Assembly: GCA_904420085.1 (NCBI GenBank) | Contig: CAJFUA010000064.1 | Location: forward strand, 1 to 34,718 | Origin: an uncultured Eubacterium sp. | Lineage (GTDB): Bacteria; Bacillota; Clostridia; Lachnospirales; Lachnospiraceae | Reading direction: 5' to 3' | Length of the DNA: 34,718 nt | Part shown: piece after piece, positions 15,821 through 23,572 of the stretch | Numbering within the stretch: the first letter of the stretch is position 1 | Layout: every line of letters starts with the position of its first letter | Translations under genes and position numbers: made by a program | Notes under the pieces: generated by a model | Told to the model about the DNA's origin: nothing | The model's input: only the letters and a program-made list of their open reading frames with translations | The model's database searches: none

Positions 15821-16857
15821 AAGATGGAATAAAAAAAGTATTGTGGACCCTTGTGCTGCTTTTGCTGATAGGGTTGACAATCTGGACAGTTACGGGAACA
15901 AATGAATCATTTACATTCAAAGGATTTGCGGCATATGTAAAGTCTGCCTCTCTGGGATGGATTCTTGCCGCCCTTGGCTGTATGTGCGGTTTTTTTCTGT
16001 TTGAAGCATTGGCATTAAAAACATTGTGCAGTGCTTTCGGCTGTAAAAGACCCATGAGAAAGTGCGTGGTTTATTCTGCGGCGGATATTTATTTTTCAGC
16101 CATAACGCCCTCTGCCACAGGAGGCCAGCCGGCTTCGGCATACTTTATGATGAAGAATAAGATACCGGGAACGGCGACCACGATGATACTGCTGGTCAAC
16201 TTGACTTTATATACCGCTTCCATTATTGTTATAGGAGCTGTCTGCTTTATGACACGACCGGCAATGTTGATGCATTTCAGTCTGGTATCAAAAATAATGA
16301 TTTTTGCCGGTATATGTATTCAGTTGGCGCTTTTAGCCTTGTTTTTATTGCTGGTATACAAAGAAAAAATCATTACCCGTTGTGCAGACCTTTTCCTAAA
16401 AGTTTTTCATAAACTGCATCTGGTAAAGAATGTGGAAGAAAAACAGCAGAAATTAAAGAGAATGGAAAAGCAGTATAAAGAATGCGCAAAGGCCATAGGC
16501 AGTCACAAGAAGCATATTTTGGCGGCAATGACCTTTAACCTGCTGCAGAGAGTATCCCTGATTATGGTTTCCGTGTGTGTATTTATAGGTATTGGCGGGA
16601 AAAAAGTATTTGATGCCTTTGTGGCACAAGGATTTGTGGTACTGGGTTCCAACAGTGTACCGATTCCGGGAGCTGTGGGGGCGGCAGATTATCTGTTTAT
16701 CGACAGTTTTGGACATTTAGTAGATGACAGTGTGAGCATCGAACTTTTAAGTAGAGGGATTTCTTTCTACTGTTGCATTATCGTGTGTGGATTAATTACC
16801 TTGACGGCATACCTGCTTAGAGGAGTGAAAGGAATGAGACAAAAGAAAAAATGTTAG
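15817..16857 (+). CDS. Flippase-like membrane protein (LPG synthase TM region/UPF0104 family)
   Basis: A polytopic membrane protein of the AglD/MprF-flippase-like family. Typical signatures are the YSAADIYFSAITPSATGGQP loop with its conserved PxxxGG element, and the later PIPGAVGAADYLF segment (the family's P-x-x-G-x-G/A-x-x-E/D region). The synthase domain of MprF is absent (346 aa). The known role of related domains is moving lipids or lipid-linked sugars across the membrane. The gene overlaps the PAP2 gene by 4 bases and pssA by 7 bases. In this operon, phosphatidylserine, PE or a PAP2 product is a plausible cargo, but that is inference. Confidence 0.85.
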   Translation: MKDGIKKVLWTLVLLLLIGLTIWTVTGTNESFTFKGFAAYVKSASLGWILAALGCMCGFFLFEALALKTLCSAFGCKRPMRKCVVYSAADIYFSAITPSATGGQPASAYFMMKNKIPGTATTMILLVNLTLYTASIIVIGAVCFMTRPAMLMHFSLVSKIMIFAGICIQLALLALFLLLVYKEKIITRCADLFLKVFHKLHLVKNVEEKQQKLKRMEKQYKECAKAIGSHKKHILAAMTFNLLQRVSLIMVSVCVFIGIGGKKVFDAFVAQGFVVLGSNSVPIPGAVGAADYLFIDSFGHLVDDSVSIELLSRGISFYCCIIVCGLITLTAYLLRGVKGMRQKKKC

Positions 16858-17567
16858 GAATTTGGGATTATACAGTAGTACTTACTTATTTATCGTTATT
16901 GTCTGCTACCACAGGGATACTGATATCGCTGAGCGGACACGGACATCCATATATCGGGGTTATGTTTTTATTGTTATGTGGTCTGTGCGATACTTTTGAC
17001 GGCAGGGTGGCAAGAGCAAAGAAAAACAGAACCCGGAAAGAGAAAGATTTCGGTGTACAGATTGACTCCTTATCTGATCTGGTGGCTTTCGGTGTGCTTC
17101 CCGTATGTGTGGGGATGGCGCTCTATAAAAGTGATTTGTTTGATGCCGGAAGAATACAGGAGCATCTTTTGCCAAAAGAGCCCAGCGTACTTTGTGCAAT
17201 ACCGGCAGCAGTAATTATTGCAGTCAGCGCATTTTTTGTACTGGCGGCACTGGTAAGACTTGCATGGTTCAATATTACCGTAGAAGAAACGCAGGGTGAA
17301 GGATTGGGAGATAAGAAACATTATTATGGTCTGCCGGTCACATCCACGGCGCTGATTTTTCCCACCTTTTTATTGGCAAGACATATTCTGTACCTGCAAA
17401 ACATTAATATATCTTTTGTGTATTATATTTTGCTGATTGTGGTGGCAGTTTTGTTTGTATTGAAGTTTAAGATAAGAAAACCGGGAACGGCAATGATTTA
17501 TTTTATGGTCTTTATCGGTGCCATAGAATTTTTCGCAGTGGTTCTTTTAAAGGCGTTTATGAAATAA
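16851..17567 (+). CDS. pssA: CDP-diacylglycerol-serine O-phosphatidyltransferase
   Basis: A CDP-alcohol phosphatidyltransferase that makes phosphatidylserine from CDP-diacylglycerol and serine in the membrane. The active-site motif is D47-x2-D50-G-x2-A54-R55-x12-G68-x3-D72-x3-D76, which coordinates two metal ions. The A-R to G spacing is 12 residues rather than the usual 8, a small insertion of charged residues. About six TM segments follow. The psd gene downstream supports the serine specificity. It overlaps the flippase-like gene by 7 bases, with only a weak ribosome site, suggesting coupled translation. Confidence 0.9.
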   Translation: MLGIWDYTVVLTYLSLLSATTGILISLSGHGHPYIGVMFLLLCGLCDTFDGRVARAKKNRTRKEKDFGVQIDSLSDLVAFGVLPVCVGMALYKSDLFDAGRIQEHLLPKEPSVLCAIPAAVIIAVSAFFVLAALVRLAWFNITVEETQGEGLGDKKHYYGLPVTSTALIFPTFLLARHILYLQNINISFVYYILLIVVAVLFVLKFKIRKPGTAMIYFMVFIGAIEFFAVVLLKAFMK

Positions 17568-17609
17568 AAGGAGAGCAGGCGTATAGGACGCCGGCGGAAT
17601 CAGTAAGCA

Positions 17610-18467
17610 GTGAAAAATACAGAAAATTACAATGAATCGAAATTATTAAAATTTTTATATCATACAGTACCCGGACGCGTGGTATTAAAACTGTTCACAA
17701 GCCCTGTCATTTCTAAAATTGGCGGGGCTTATATGGATTCCGGGCTGTCCAGAATCCATATCAGGGGATTTATCAAAAATAACGGCATTGATATGAGCGA
17801 ATATGAGAAGACAGATTATCAGTGTTTTAATGATTGTTTTACCAGAAAGATACTGCCTCAGAAAAGACCCGTATGTATGGAGGAGAATGCCCTGATATCT
17901 CCCTGTGATGCAAGGCTTTCGGCATACCATATCGATGAAAATTCGTTTTTTTTCATCAAACACAGCAGGTACAGGGTGTCCGATTTAATTGCAGACAGCC
18001 GGTGTGCGCCGGATTATCAGGGAGGAGTTTGTCTTGTATTCCGTTTATGTGTGGATGATTATCACAGATATGGATATGTGGACAGTGGAGAGATTGTGGA
18101 AAACAGAAAGATTCAGGGAAAACTGCACACGGTACGTCCCATTGCTGTGAATCAGTATCCCGTGTTTACACAAAACAGCAGAGAGTATTCCATTATGAGA
18201 ACTGAAAATTTTGGAACCGTTGCCCAGATAGAGGTAGGAGCCATGATGATTGGAAAAATAAAAAATCATCAGACTTCAGGGAAGGTTCTGCGGGGAACGG
18301 AAAAAGGAATGTTTCTCTATGGAGGCTCCACCATTGTGGTACTGATAGAAAAGAATAAAGTAAAACTTCCGGATGTTTATTTTGAAAATACGAAAAATGA
18401 TATGGAGACAAGAGTATATTACGGAAGTAAAATCGGAGAAAAGTGGAAGCAGGATATGGGCTTATAG
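17610..18467 (+). CDS. psd: Phosphatidylserine decarboxylase proenzyme
   Basis: Converts phosphatidylserine to phosphatidylethanolamine using a pyruvoyl group formed by self-cleavage. The cleavage motif is G239-S240-T in FLYGGSTIVV, giving a large beta chain and a short alpha chain. The likely autocatalytic triad partners are Asp100 (ISPCDAR) and His152 (DDYHRYG). At 285 aa it is the clostridial length. The start is a GTG at 17610 with only a weak ribosome site. The gap to pssA is 42 bases. It is the last gene of the lipid operon, and the convergent corA stop is 5 bases away without an obvious terminator. Confidence 0.94.
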   Translation: MKNTENYNESKLLKFLYHTVPGRVVLKLFTSPVISKIGGAYMDSGLSRIHIRGFIKNNGIDMSEYEKTDYQCFNDCFTRKILPQKRPVCMEENALISPCDARLSAYHIDENSFFFIKHSRYRVSDLIADSRCAPDYQGGVCLVFRLCVDDYHRYGYVDSGEIVENRKIQGKLHTVRPIAVNQYPVFTQNSREYSIMRTENFGTVAQIEVGAMMIGKIKNHQTSGKVLRGTEKGMFLYGGSTIVVLIEKNKVKLPDVYFENTKNDMETRVYYGSKIGEKWKQDMGL

Positions 18468-18472
18468 CCGGA

Positions 18473-19372
18473 CTACCACCACTTTTTCTTTTTAAAGACA
18501 ATGCACATAATGATAACCAGAAGACAGCTTAAAATAAAGATAAGGGGATAGCCGTATTTCCAGTGCAGTTCCGGCATATACTCAAAATTCATGCCATACC
18601 ATCCGGCAATCAGGGTCAGGGGCATAAACAGGGTTGTCACAATGGTTAAAAATTTCATAATAATATTCTGGTGCACATCCAACTGCTGTTGGTAAATGTC
18701 CCGTATCTGGGACGTATATTCCCAAATCTGCTCAGATTCATGTCCGAATAAGGTGATTTTGCGAATCAGAATCTGGAAAAGTTTTTTTGCCTCCTCATCT
18801 AAAATATTCTGGGTATCATCTACCAGGTCGCAGCAGATGCCCTCAATCTGGGTGTAATAGTGATGCAGTTTTAAAGTGCGGCTTCGGTATCCGGTAATTT
18901 CTCTTATCTGATCCAGTTTCTTTTCATTTAATACATTTAATTCCAACTCTACAAGATTATGCTGTAAACTGTTAATTTTTTCTAAATCTTTGGACATAAT
19001 ATAATCAAGAAGATAAAATAATGCGGTGCTGCCGGAAGTAATGCTGCCGGTATTTGATTCCAGCATTTTTTCGAAATGATACTCGATAAAGTTGTCCCTG
19101 TCTATAAATACGATATAATTTTTTGTCAGTATGAAGGAGATAATGGAACGTTCGGAAACAAGGATTTCAGGAATGTTGATGAAACCATAAAGAAAATCCT
19201 GAAAACTTTCTATTTTTGAGAAATGAAAGTCCGTAAAAAGCATAGGTATTTTTGGAACATAATAATTAATGATATCGTAATTGTTGGCTTCCCGGGCAGG
19301 AATGATGGCGACAAAATCTTTGTCCGGTTTTGTCTCGAGAGCATCTTCTAAATGATCAATAGCATAAAACAT
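18473..19372 (-). CDS. corA: CorA-type Mg2+/divalent cation channel
   Basis: A pentameric magnesium channel with a large cytoplasmic funnel and two C-terminal TM helices. The signature YGMN is present (AGWYGMNFEYMPELHWKYGYP), with the second TM (LIFILSCLLVIIMCIVF) and the basic tail KKKKWW after it. The long coiled helix LQHNLVELELNVLNEKK marks the funnel. The N-terminal domain is degenerate, as usual for the family. At 299 aa it is complete. Distinguishing Mg2+ from Co2+ or Zn2+ transport is not possible from sequence. It is a monocistronic minus-strand gene between two plus-strand units. Confidence 0.92.
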   Translation of the reverse strand: MFYAIDHLEDALETKPDKDFVAIIPAREANNYDIINYYVPKIPMLFTDFHFSKIESFQDFLYGFINIPEILVSERSIISFILTKNYIVFIDRDNFIEYHFEKMLESNTGSITSGSTALFYLLDYIMSKDLEKINSLQHNLVELELNVLNEKKLDQIREITGYRSRTLKLHHYYTQIEGICCDLVDDTQNILDEEAKKLFQILIRKITLFGHESEQIWEYTSQIRDIYQQQLDVHQNIIMKFLTIVTTLFMPLTLIAGWYGMNFEYMPELHWKYGYPLIFILSCLLVIIMCIVFKKKKWW

Positions 19373-19515
19373 AGTATTTCTCCTCTAAAAGATAGAATGG
19401 ATTAAAATAAGGTTTTTAAACATAGAAAATTAAGGTATAATGTAGAGAATGAAAAGATGAATGCAGAAAGTGCCGGAAGGCAGTGTAAAAAACAGAAACA
19501 TTAGGAGCAGCAGAT

Positions 19516-19995
19516 ATGAGTAAACAGGAAGGGTTAGTGAAAATTTTAATAGAGAGGAGATTTAAAATTTCTTTTGCAGAAAGCTGTACCGGAGGAAAGA
19601 TGGCAGGAGCCATTGTGGATGTGGCAGATGCATCAAAAGTGCTGGATGCAAGTTTTGTTACCTATTCTAATGAAGCAAAAATGAAGTATGTTCACGTTTC
19701 GGAGGAGACGCTGGAACGGTATGGTGCAGTCAGCCGGCAGACCGCAAAAGAGATGGCGGAAGGCGCCGCACTGGCAAACGGGGCAGACATCGGCGTGGGA
19801 ATTACCGGAATCGCCGGCCCGGGCGGAGGAACAAAGGAAAAACCAGTGGGTACCGTATGCTTCGGATACTGCATTCAGGGGCATACAGAGACGGAAACGG
19901 TACATTTTGGAGATTTGGGAAGAAATACGGTTCGCGAAAAAAGTGTGGAACACGTTTTGGATATGCTGATAAAGCGTTTGAATAAGGAAAACTAA
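19516..19995 (+). CDS. pncC: Nicotinamide-nucleotide amidohydrolase (CinA C-terminal domain)
   Basis: Deamidates nicotinamide mononucleotide to nicotinate mononucleotide, recycling NMN (for example from DNA ligase). The family motifs are FAESCTGGKMAGAIV (the SCTGG active-site loop) and GVGITGIAGPGGGTKEKPVG. The protein is only the C-terminal domain (159 aa), without the N-terminal MoCF-like domain of full CinA, so a competence role is unlikely. AGGAG lies upstream of the ATG. It precedes metA by about 50 bases and is not linked to the nad operon located 10 kb downstream. Confidence 0.92.
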   Translation: MSKQEGLVKILIERRFKISFAESCTGGKMAGAIVDVADASKVLDASFVTYSNEAKMKYVHVSEETLERYGAVSRQTAKEMAEGAALANGADIGVGITGIAGPGGGTKEKPVGTVCFGYCIQGHTETETVHFGDLGRNTVREKSVEHVLDMLIKRLNKEN

Positions 19996-20045
19996 TATGA
20001 TACAATAAAAGTTACGAATTTGTATAAGAAATGGAGGATAGGATT

Positions 20046-20978
20046 ATGCCGATTAAAGTAAAACAGAATCTGCCGGCAAGAGATATTTTGGAAAATGAAA
20101 ATATATTTGTAATGACGGAGAATCGGGCAATGACACAGGATATCCGTCCATTGAAGGTGTTGGTTTTAAATCTGATGCCTACCAAAATTGTTACGGAAAC
20201 CCAGATACTTCGAAAACTGTCCAACACGCCGCTTCAGATAGAGGTGGAATTTTTACAGACAGCTACATATCAGTCACAGCATACAGACGTGAGCCATATG
20301 GATGAATTTTATAAAACCTTTGATGAGATAAAGGACCATTATTTCGACGGACTGATTATTACCGGAGCGCCTCTGGATTTTATTGATTATAAAGACGTGG
20401 ATTACTGGGATGAAGTATGTATGATTATGGAGTGGTCCAAAAAGCATGTGCATTGTACCTTTCATCTGTGCTGGGGAGCCTATGCAGGCTTATATTATCA
20501 TTACGGTATCAGAAAGAGAGACAGAGTTCCGAAACTTTCAGGTATTTACAGCCATACCATTTTAAATAGAAAGTCCCCACTGTTTCGGGGATTTGATGAT
20601 GTGTTTTACGCACCGCATTCCAGAGCTACGGAGATTACCAAGGAACAGATTCTGGCATGTCCAAAACTGGAGTTGATGGCAGAATCAGAAGAGGCGGGTG
20701 TAGCCGTTGTAAAATCAGAAGACAGCAGACAGTTGTTTGTATTCTGTCATTTGGAGTATGATGCGGACACGCTGAAATTAGAGTACGAAAGAGATGTAAA
20801 CAAAGGAATGAATCCAGAGATTCCGGTCAATTATTTTCCGGATGACGATCCTTCGAAAGCACCGGTGGTGAATTGGAGGTCGGCAGGTCAGCTGCTTTGG
20901 ACCAACTGGATTAATTACTATGTATACCAGACCACCCCATATGATATCAAGGAAGTCGAAAACGAAGGAGAACAGTAG
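20046..20978 (+). CDS. metA: Homoserine O-acyltransferase
   Basis: Activates homoserine with an acyl-CoA in the first committed step of methionine synthesis. The alignment to E. coli numbering is direct: catalytic Cys142 (FHLCWGAYAG), His235 and Glu237 (FCHLEYD). Position 111, reported to select succinyl-CoA (Gly) or acetyl-CoA (Glu), is Asp here (TGAPLDFIDY). By similarity of charge and lineage, acetyl-CoA is the likelier donor. The frame opens at 20031, but GGAGG 8 bases before the ATG at 20046 supports the MPIKVKQNLP start shared with relatives (310 aa). No S-box or T-box leader is visible upstream, where the gap is only 50 bases. Confidence 0.94.
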   Translation: MPIKVKQNLPARDILENENIFVMTENRAMTQDIRPLKVLVLNLMPTKIVTETQILRKLSNTPLQIEVEFLQTATYQSQHTDVSHMDEFYKTFDEIKDHYFDGLIITGAPLDFIDYKDVDYWDEVCMIMEWSKKHVHCTFHLCWGAYAGLYYHYGIRKRDRVPKLSGIYSHTILNRKSPLFRGFDDVFYAPHSRATEITKEQILACPKLELMAESEEAGVAVVKSEDSRQLFVFCHLEYDADTLKLEYERDVNKGMNPEIPVNYFPDDDPSKAPVVNWRSAGQLLWTNWINYYVYQTTPYDIKEVENEGEQ

Positions 20979-20987
20979 GAGGAAGAA

Positions 20988-21842
20988 ATGATTAAGATTA
21001 TTGCGGACAGTACCTGTGATTTAACGGATGAAATTTTACAGAGATATGATATTGATATCTTGCCGTTATATATACATTTGGGAGAAAAGGAATATAAGGA
21101 CAGGCTGGAGATTCAGCCGGAAGATATTTTTTCATGGTCCAATGATAACAATACAACACCGAAAACCGCTGCTCCTTCCATCGAGGATGCGGTAGAGGCA
21201 ATGAAGCCTTATGTGGAAAAAGGAGATGAAATTCTCATGTTTGCCATTTCGGAAGATATGTCCGCCACGGCGAACGTGATGAGGCTGGCAGCAGAGCATT
21301 TGAATTATAAAGAACATGTCCATGTGATTGACTCTGCCAGTTTATCCACAGGAAACGGACTTCTGATTGTAGAGGCAGCCATTATGGCAGAAAATAAAGT
21401 GCCGGTAAAAGAGATTGTGGATGCCATTGAGGAATTAAAGCCTGATGTGCGGGCAAGTTTTGTCGTGGATACACTGACTTATCTGCATAGAGGGGGCAGA
21501 TGTTCCGCCACCACGGCGCTGGCAGGCAGCCTTCTCAAAATCAAACCTTCCATTATTGTAAAAGACGGAAAGATGGATGCAGATAAAAAATATCGGGGTA
21601 AGTTAAATAAAGTGATTCTTCAATATGTGCAGGATATGGAACAGGAATTGCTGCATGCCAAGAAAGACAGAGTGTTTATTACCCATTCAGGATGTGACAG
21701 GGAGATTGTCGACAGTGTCAGGGCTTATCTGGAAAGTCTGGAACATTTTGGGGAAATTATTGAGACAAGAGCCGGCAGCGTTATTTCCAGCCATTGCGGG
21801 CCGGGAACGTTAGGCGTATTGTTTATTAAGGAATCAGAATAA
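20988..21842 (+). CDS. DegV family fatty-acid-binding protein
   Basis: A two-domain lipid-binding protein of the FakB/DegV group. In well-studied members the bound fatty acid is presented to the FakA kinase. Signatures are IIADSTCDLTDEI at the N-terminus, the central ISEDMSATANVMR and DSASLSTGNGLLI loops, and the THSGC-D-RE segment near the C-terminus. The length of 284 aa is usual. It starts 9 bases after metA with AGGAGG, so the two are co-transcribed. FakA is not in the window, and Clostridia carry several DegV paralogues, so its lipid preference is unknown. Confidence 0.9.
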   Translation: MIKIIADSTCDLTDEILQRYDIDILPLYIHLGEKEYKDRLEIQPEDIFSWSNDNNTTPKTAAPSIEDAVEAMKPYVEKGDEILMFAISEDMSATANVMRLAAEHLNYKEHVHVIDSASLSTGNGLLIVEAAIMAENKVPVKEIVDAIEELKPDVRASFVVDTLTYLHRGGRCSATTALAGSLLKIKPSIIVKDGKMDADKKYRGKLNKVILQYVQDMEQELLHAKKDRVFITHSGCDREIVDSVRAYLESLEHFGEIIETRAGSVISSHCGPGTLGVLFIKESE

Positions 21843-21897
21843 CCTGTCAGCCTGCGGATAAAACAAAGAGTTCATGACAGGAAGAGGAGGAATAAGA

Positions 21898-22092
21898 TTG
21901 GCTGTTAGCAAAAAAAAGAAATATAATCGGATTGTCGTCAGTGTTGCAGCCCTGCTGATACTGTTGTGTCTGATGTTTATAGCCCTGCTGATTAAAGCGG
22001 CGTCGGAGCAAAGTTTTCTGCTGGTGTTTGTGCTGGCGTTTGTGGTAGCCATTATCATTATATTTTTTACCGCAAAAGATATGCTGAAATAG
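21898..22092 (+). CDS. Small membrane protein, unknown function
   Basis: About 64 residues with a Lys-rich start (AVSKKKKYNR) and two hydrophobic helices (IVVSVAALLILLCLMFIALLI and LLVFVLAFVVAIIIIFF, separated by KAASEQSF). The positive N-terminus favours both ends in the cytoplasm. The frame extends back to an ATG at 21874, but AGGAGG at 21885-21890 fits the TTG at 21898 (7-base spacing) far better. It follows the DegV gene by 55 bases. I do not recognise a family. Confidence 0.65.
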   Translation: MAVSKKKKYNRIVVSVAALLILLCLMFIALLIKAASEQSFLLVFVLAFVVAIIIIFFTAKDMLK

Positions 22093-22264
22093 CAGGAAAG
22101 TATATTGGAAACAACAGGAACATAGCCATAGAATGTTGACAGTTTAGACAACCTTCACGGAAAAAATCTTGTATATTCTGCCTATAACATTTTTTTTATG
22201 GAAGTAGTAAAATAAAAAGGCGGAATTTGTGTCTACATATTAATAGAAATAGAGGTGGTTTAAA

Positions 22265-22765
22265 TTGTTTAAAATTGGAGATTATATTGTTCACGGGAGA
22301 AACGGTGTGTGTAAGGTAGTTGACATAACACATATTGATATTTCAGGAGCAGATAAAAATCAATTATATTATACGCTGGTTCCAATGAAGTCGGCAGACA
22401 GCAAAATATTCTATCCGGTAGACAGTAATAAAGTGATGATGCGTTCCGTCCTTTCAAAAGAAGAGGCAAAAAATATCGTATCGGCCATCGGAGACATTGA
22501 ACCTATGTGGATTGATAATGACAGACAGAGGGAAGAAAAGTACAAGGAAGCCATAGGCTCCTGCGACTGCCAGAAACTGATTTGTATTATTAAAACACTG
22601 TATGCCAGAAATCAGGAAAGGATTTCACAGGGTAAAAGGATTACTTATGTGGATGACAGGTATTTAAAGGAAGCAAAACAAAATCTGAATGATGAGTTTT
22701 CGATTGCGCTGGGAATAAAGCCGACAGAAGTAGAAAAATATATAGAGGAACATATAAAGAAATAA
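22265..22765 (+). CDS. CarD-like transcriptional regulator
   Basis: A CarD_TRCF/RID-domain protein expected to bind the RNA polymerase beta subunit and influence open-complex stability. The N-terminal Tudor-like domain shows the family opening FKIGDYIVHGRNGVCKVVDI and the YPVDSNKVMMRSVLSKEEA stretch. The C-terminal half is helical (residues about 90-166). The length of 166 aa is standard. The start is a TTG with GAGGTGG about 6 bases upstream. The preceding 170 bases are AT-rich with no confident promoter. The downstream zinc-ribbon gene begins 75 bases later and may be co-expressed. Confidence 0.9.
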   Translation: MFKIGDYIVHGRNGVCKVVDITHIDISGADKNQLYYTLVPMKSADSKIFYPVDSNKVMMRSVLSKEEAKNIVSAIGDIEPMWIDNDRQREEKYKEAIGSCDCQKLICIIKTLYARNQERISQGKRITYVDDRYLKEAKQNLNDEFSIALGIKPTEVEKYIEEHIKK

Positions 22766-22840
22766 AATACGGATTTTAAGCGTTATATTTATATACAGCT
22801 TATGCATATAAAACAGAGAGAAGATAAAGGAGGATGTGAC

Positions 22841-23563
22841 ATGTTTTGCAAAAAATGTGGTAAGTATGTGCAGCCTGAAGAAAAAGTCTGTCCCTACTGT
22901 GGAGAACAAATGGAGAAAATCATAGAAGATCCGGGAGAAACAAAGGTTATCGGAGATTTAAATGCGGAAGAGGAACTGATTGAAATTCCGGAAGAAATAG
23001 AATTTGTGGAAGAGGAAACATTTGATTTTCCGGAAGATATGCAGCCGGAGGAATTTGAGTTTGAAGATGATGAGGAATTGAGCGAAGACGAAGAATTCTA
23101 TGATGATGACGAAGAGGATTCCGAGGCAGGAAGAATTGCAATTACCAATCAGAATAAAAAAATGAATATTATCGCTATCGCTGTTTCAGCGGGAATTATC
23201 ATTATTATTGTTATTGCAGCAGTGGCGCTGTCATTGACGTTTGGCGGTTCCGATGAGGAGACAACCACAGAAGAAAGAACCACCATAGAAGAAACGATAG
23301 TAGAAGATAATGACAGGGAAACGGAGAGAGTTACGGAAGCGCCGGAGACGGATCCGCCGGAGACAGAGCCTGTGCGGACAAAAAAACCGGTGGAAGATGA
23401 GCCGGAGACAGAACCTGAGACTACAAAGAAAAAGAAGCCGGTCACGGAAAAACCGACAGAGCCGCCGACAGAAGCGCCGACGGAAGCACCAACAGAGCCG
23501 CCGACGGAAGCACCGACAGAAGCACCGGTGGACAATGTTGTGGAAGAACAGAATGGAGAATAA
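22841..23563 (+). CDS. Zinc-ribbon, acidic, single-TM protein with Pro-Thr-Glu repeat tail
   Basis: Four parts can be seen. A zinc ribbon at the N-terminus (C3-x2-C6, C17-x2-C20). A strongly acidic stretch from about 29 to 97 (many Glu/Asp). One TM helix at about 108-133 (IIAIAVSAGIIIIIVIAAV). An extracellular tail rich in Thr, Pro and Glu that ends in six 12-base repeats encoding P-T-E-P/A-P-type units. The topology is probably zinc ribbon inside, tail outside. AAAGGAGG lies 7 bases before the ATG at 22841, which is preferred over the in-frame start at 22802. No function is known for this architecture; a sensor or envelope anchor is possible. The next gene starts 9 bases after the stop. Confidence 0.8.
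   Translation: MFCKKCGKYVQPEEKVCPYCGEQMEKIIEDPGETKVIGDLNAEEELIEIPEEIEFVEEETFDFPEDMQPEEFEFEDDEELSEDEEFYDDDEEDSEAGRIAITNQNKKMNIIAIAVSAGIIIIIVIAAVALSLTFGGSDEETTTEERTTIEETIVEDNDRETERVTEAPETDPPETEPVRTKKPVEDEPETEPETTKKKKPVTEKPTEPPTEAPTEAPTEPPTEAPTEAPVDNVVEEQNGE
23453..23524 (+). repeat. Six 12-bp tandem repeats encoding a P-T-E-x-P tail
   Basis: Six consecutive units related to CCGACAGAAGCA or CCGACAGAGCCG, in frame within the zinc-ribbon gene. The number of units may vary between strains because in-frame slippage keeps the gene open. Confidence 0.85.
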
Positions 23564-23572
23564 AGAGGTTCC

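Noticed and set aside
19996-20045. Possible SAM or T-box leader for metA
   Set aside because: The gap is only 50 bases and contains neither motif; metA is probably read through from pncC or controlled in trans.
23453-23524. Short tandem repeats considered as a CRISPR-like array
   Set aside because: The 12-bp units are contiguous with no spacers and are in frame within a coding region.
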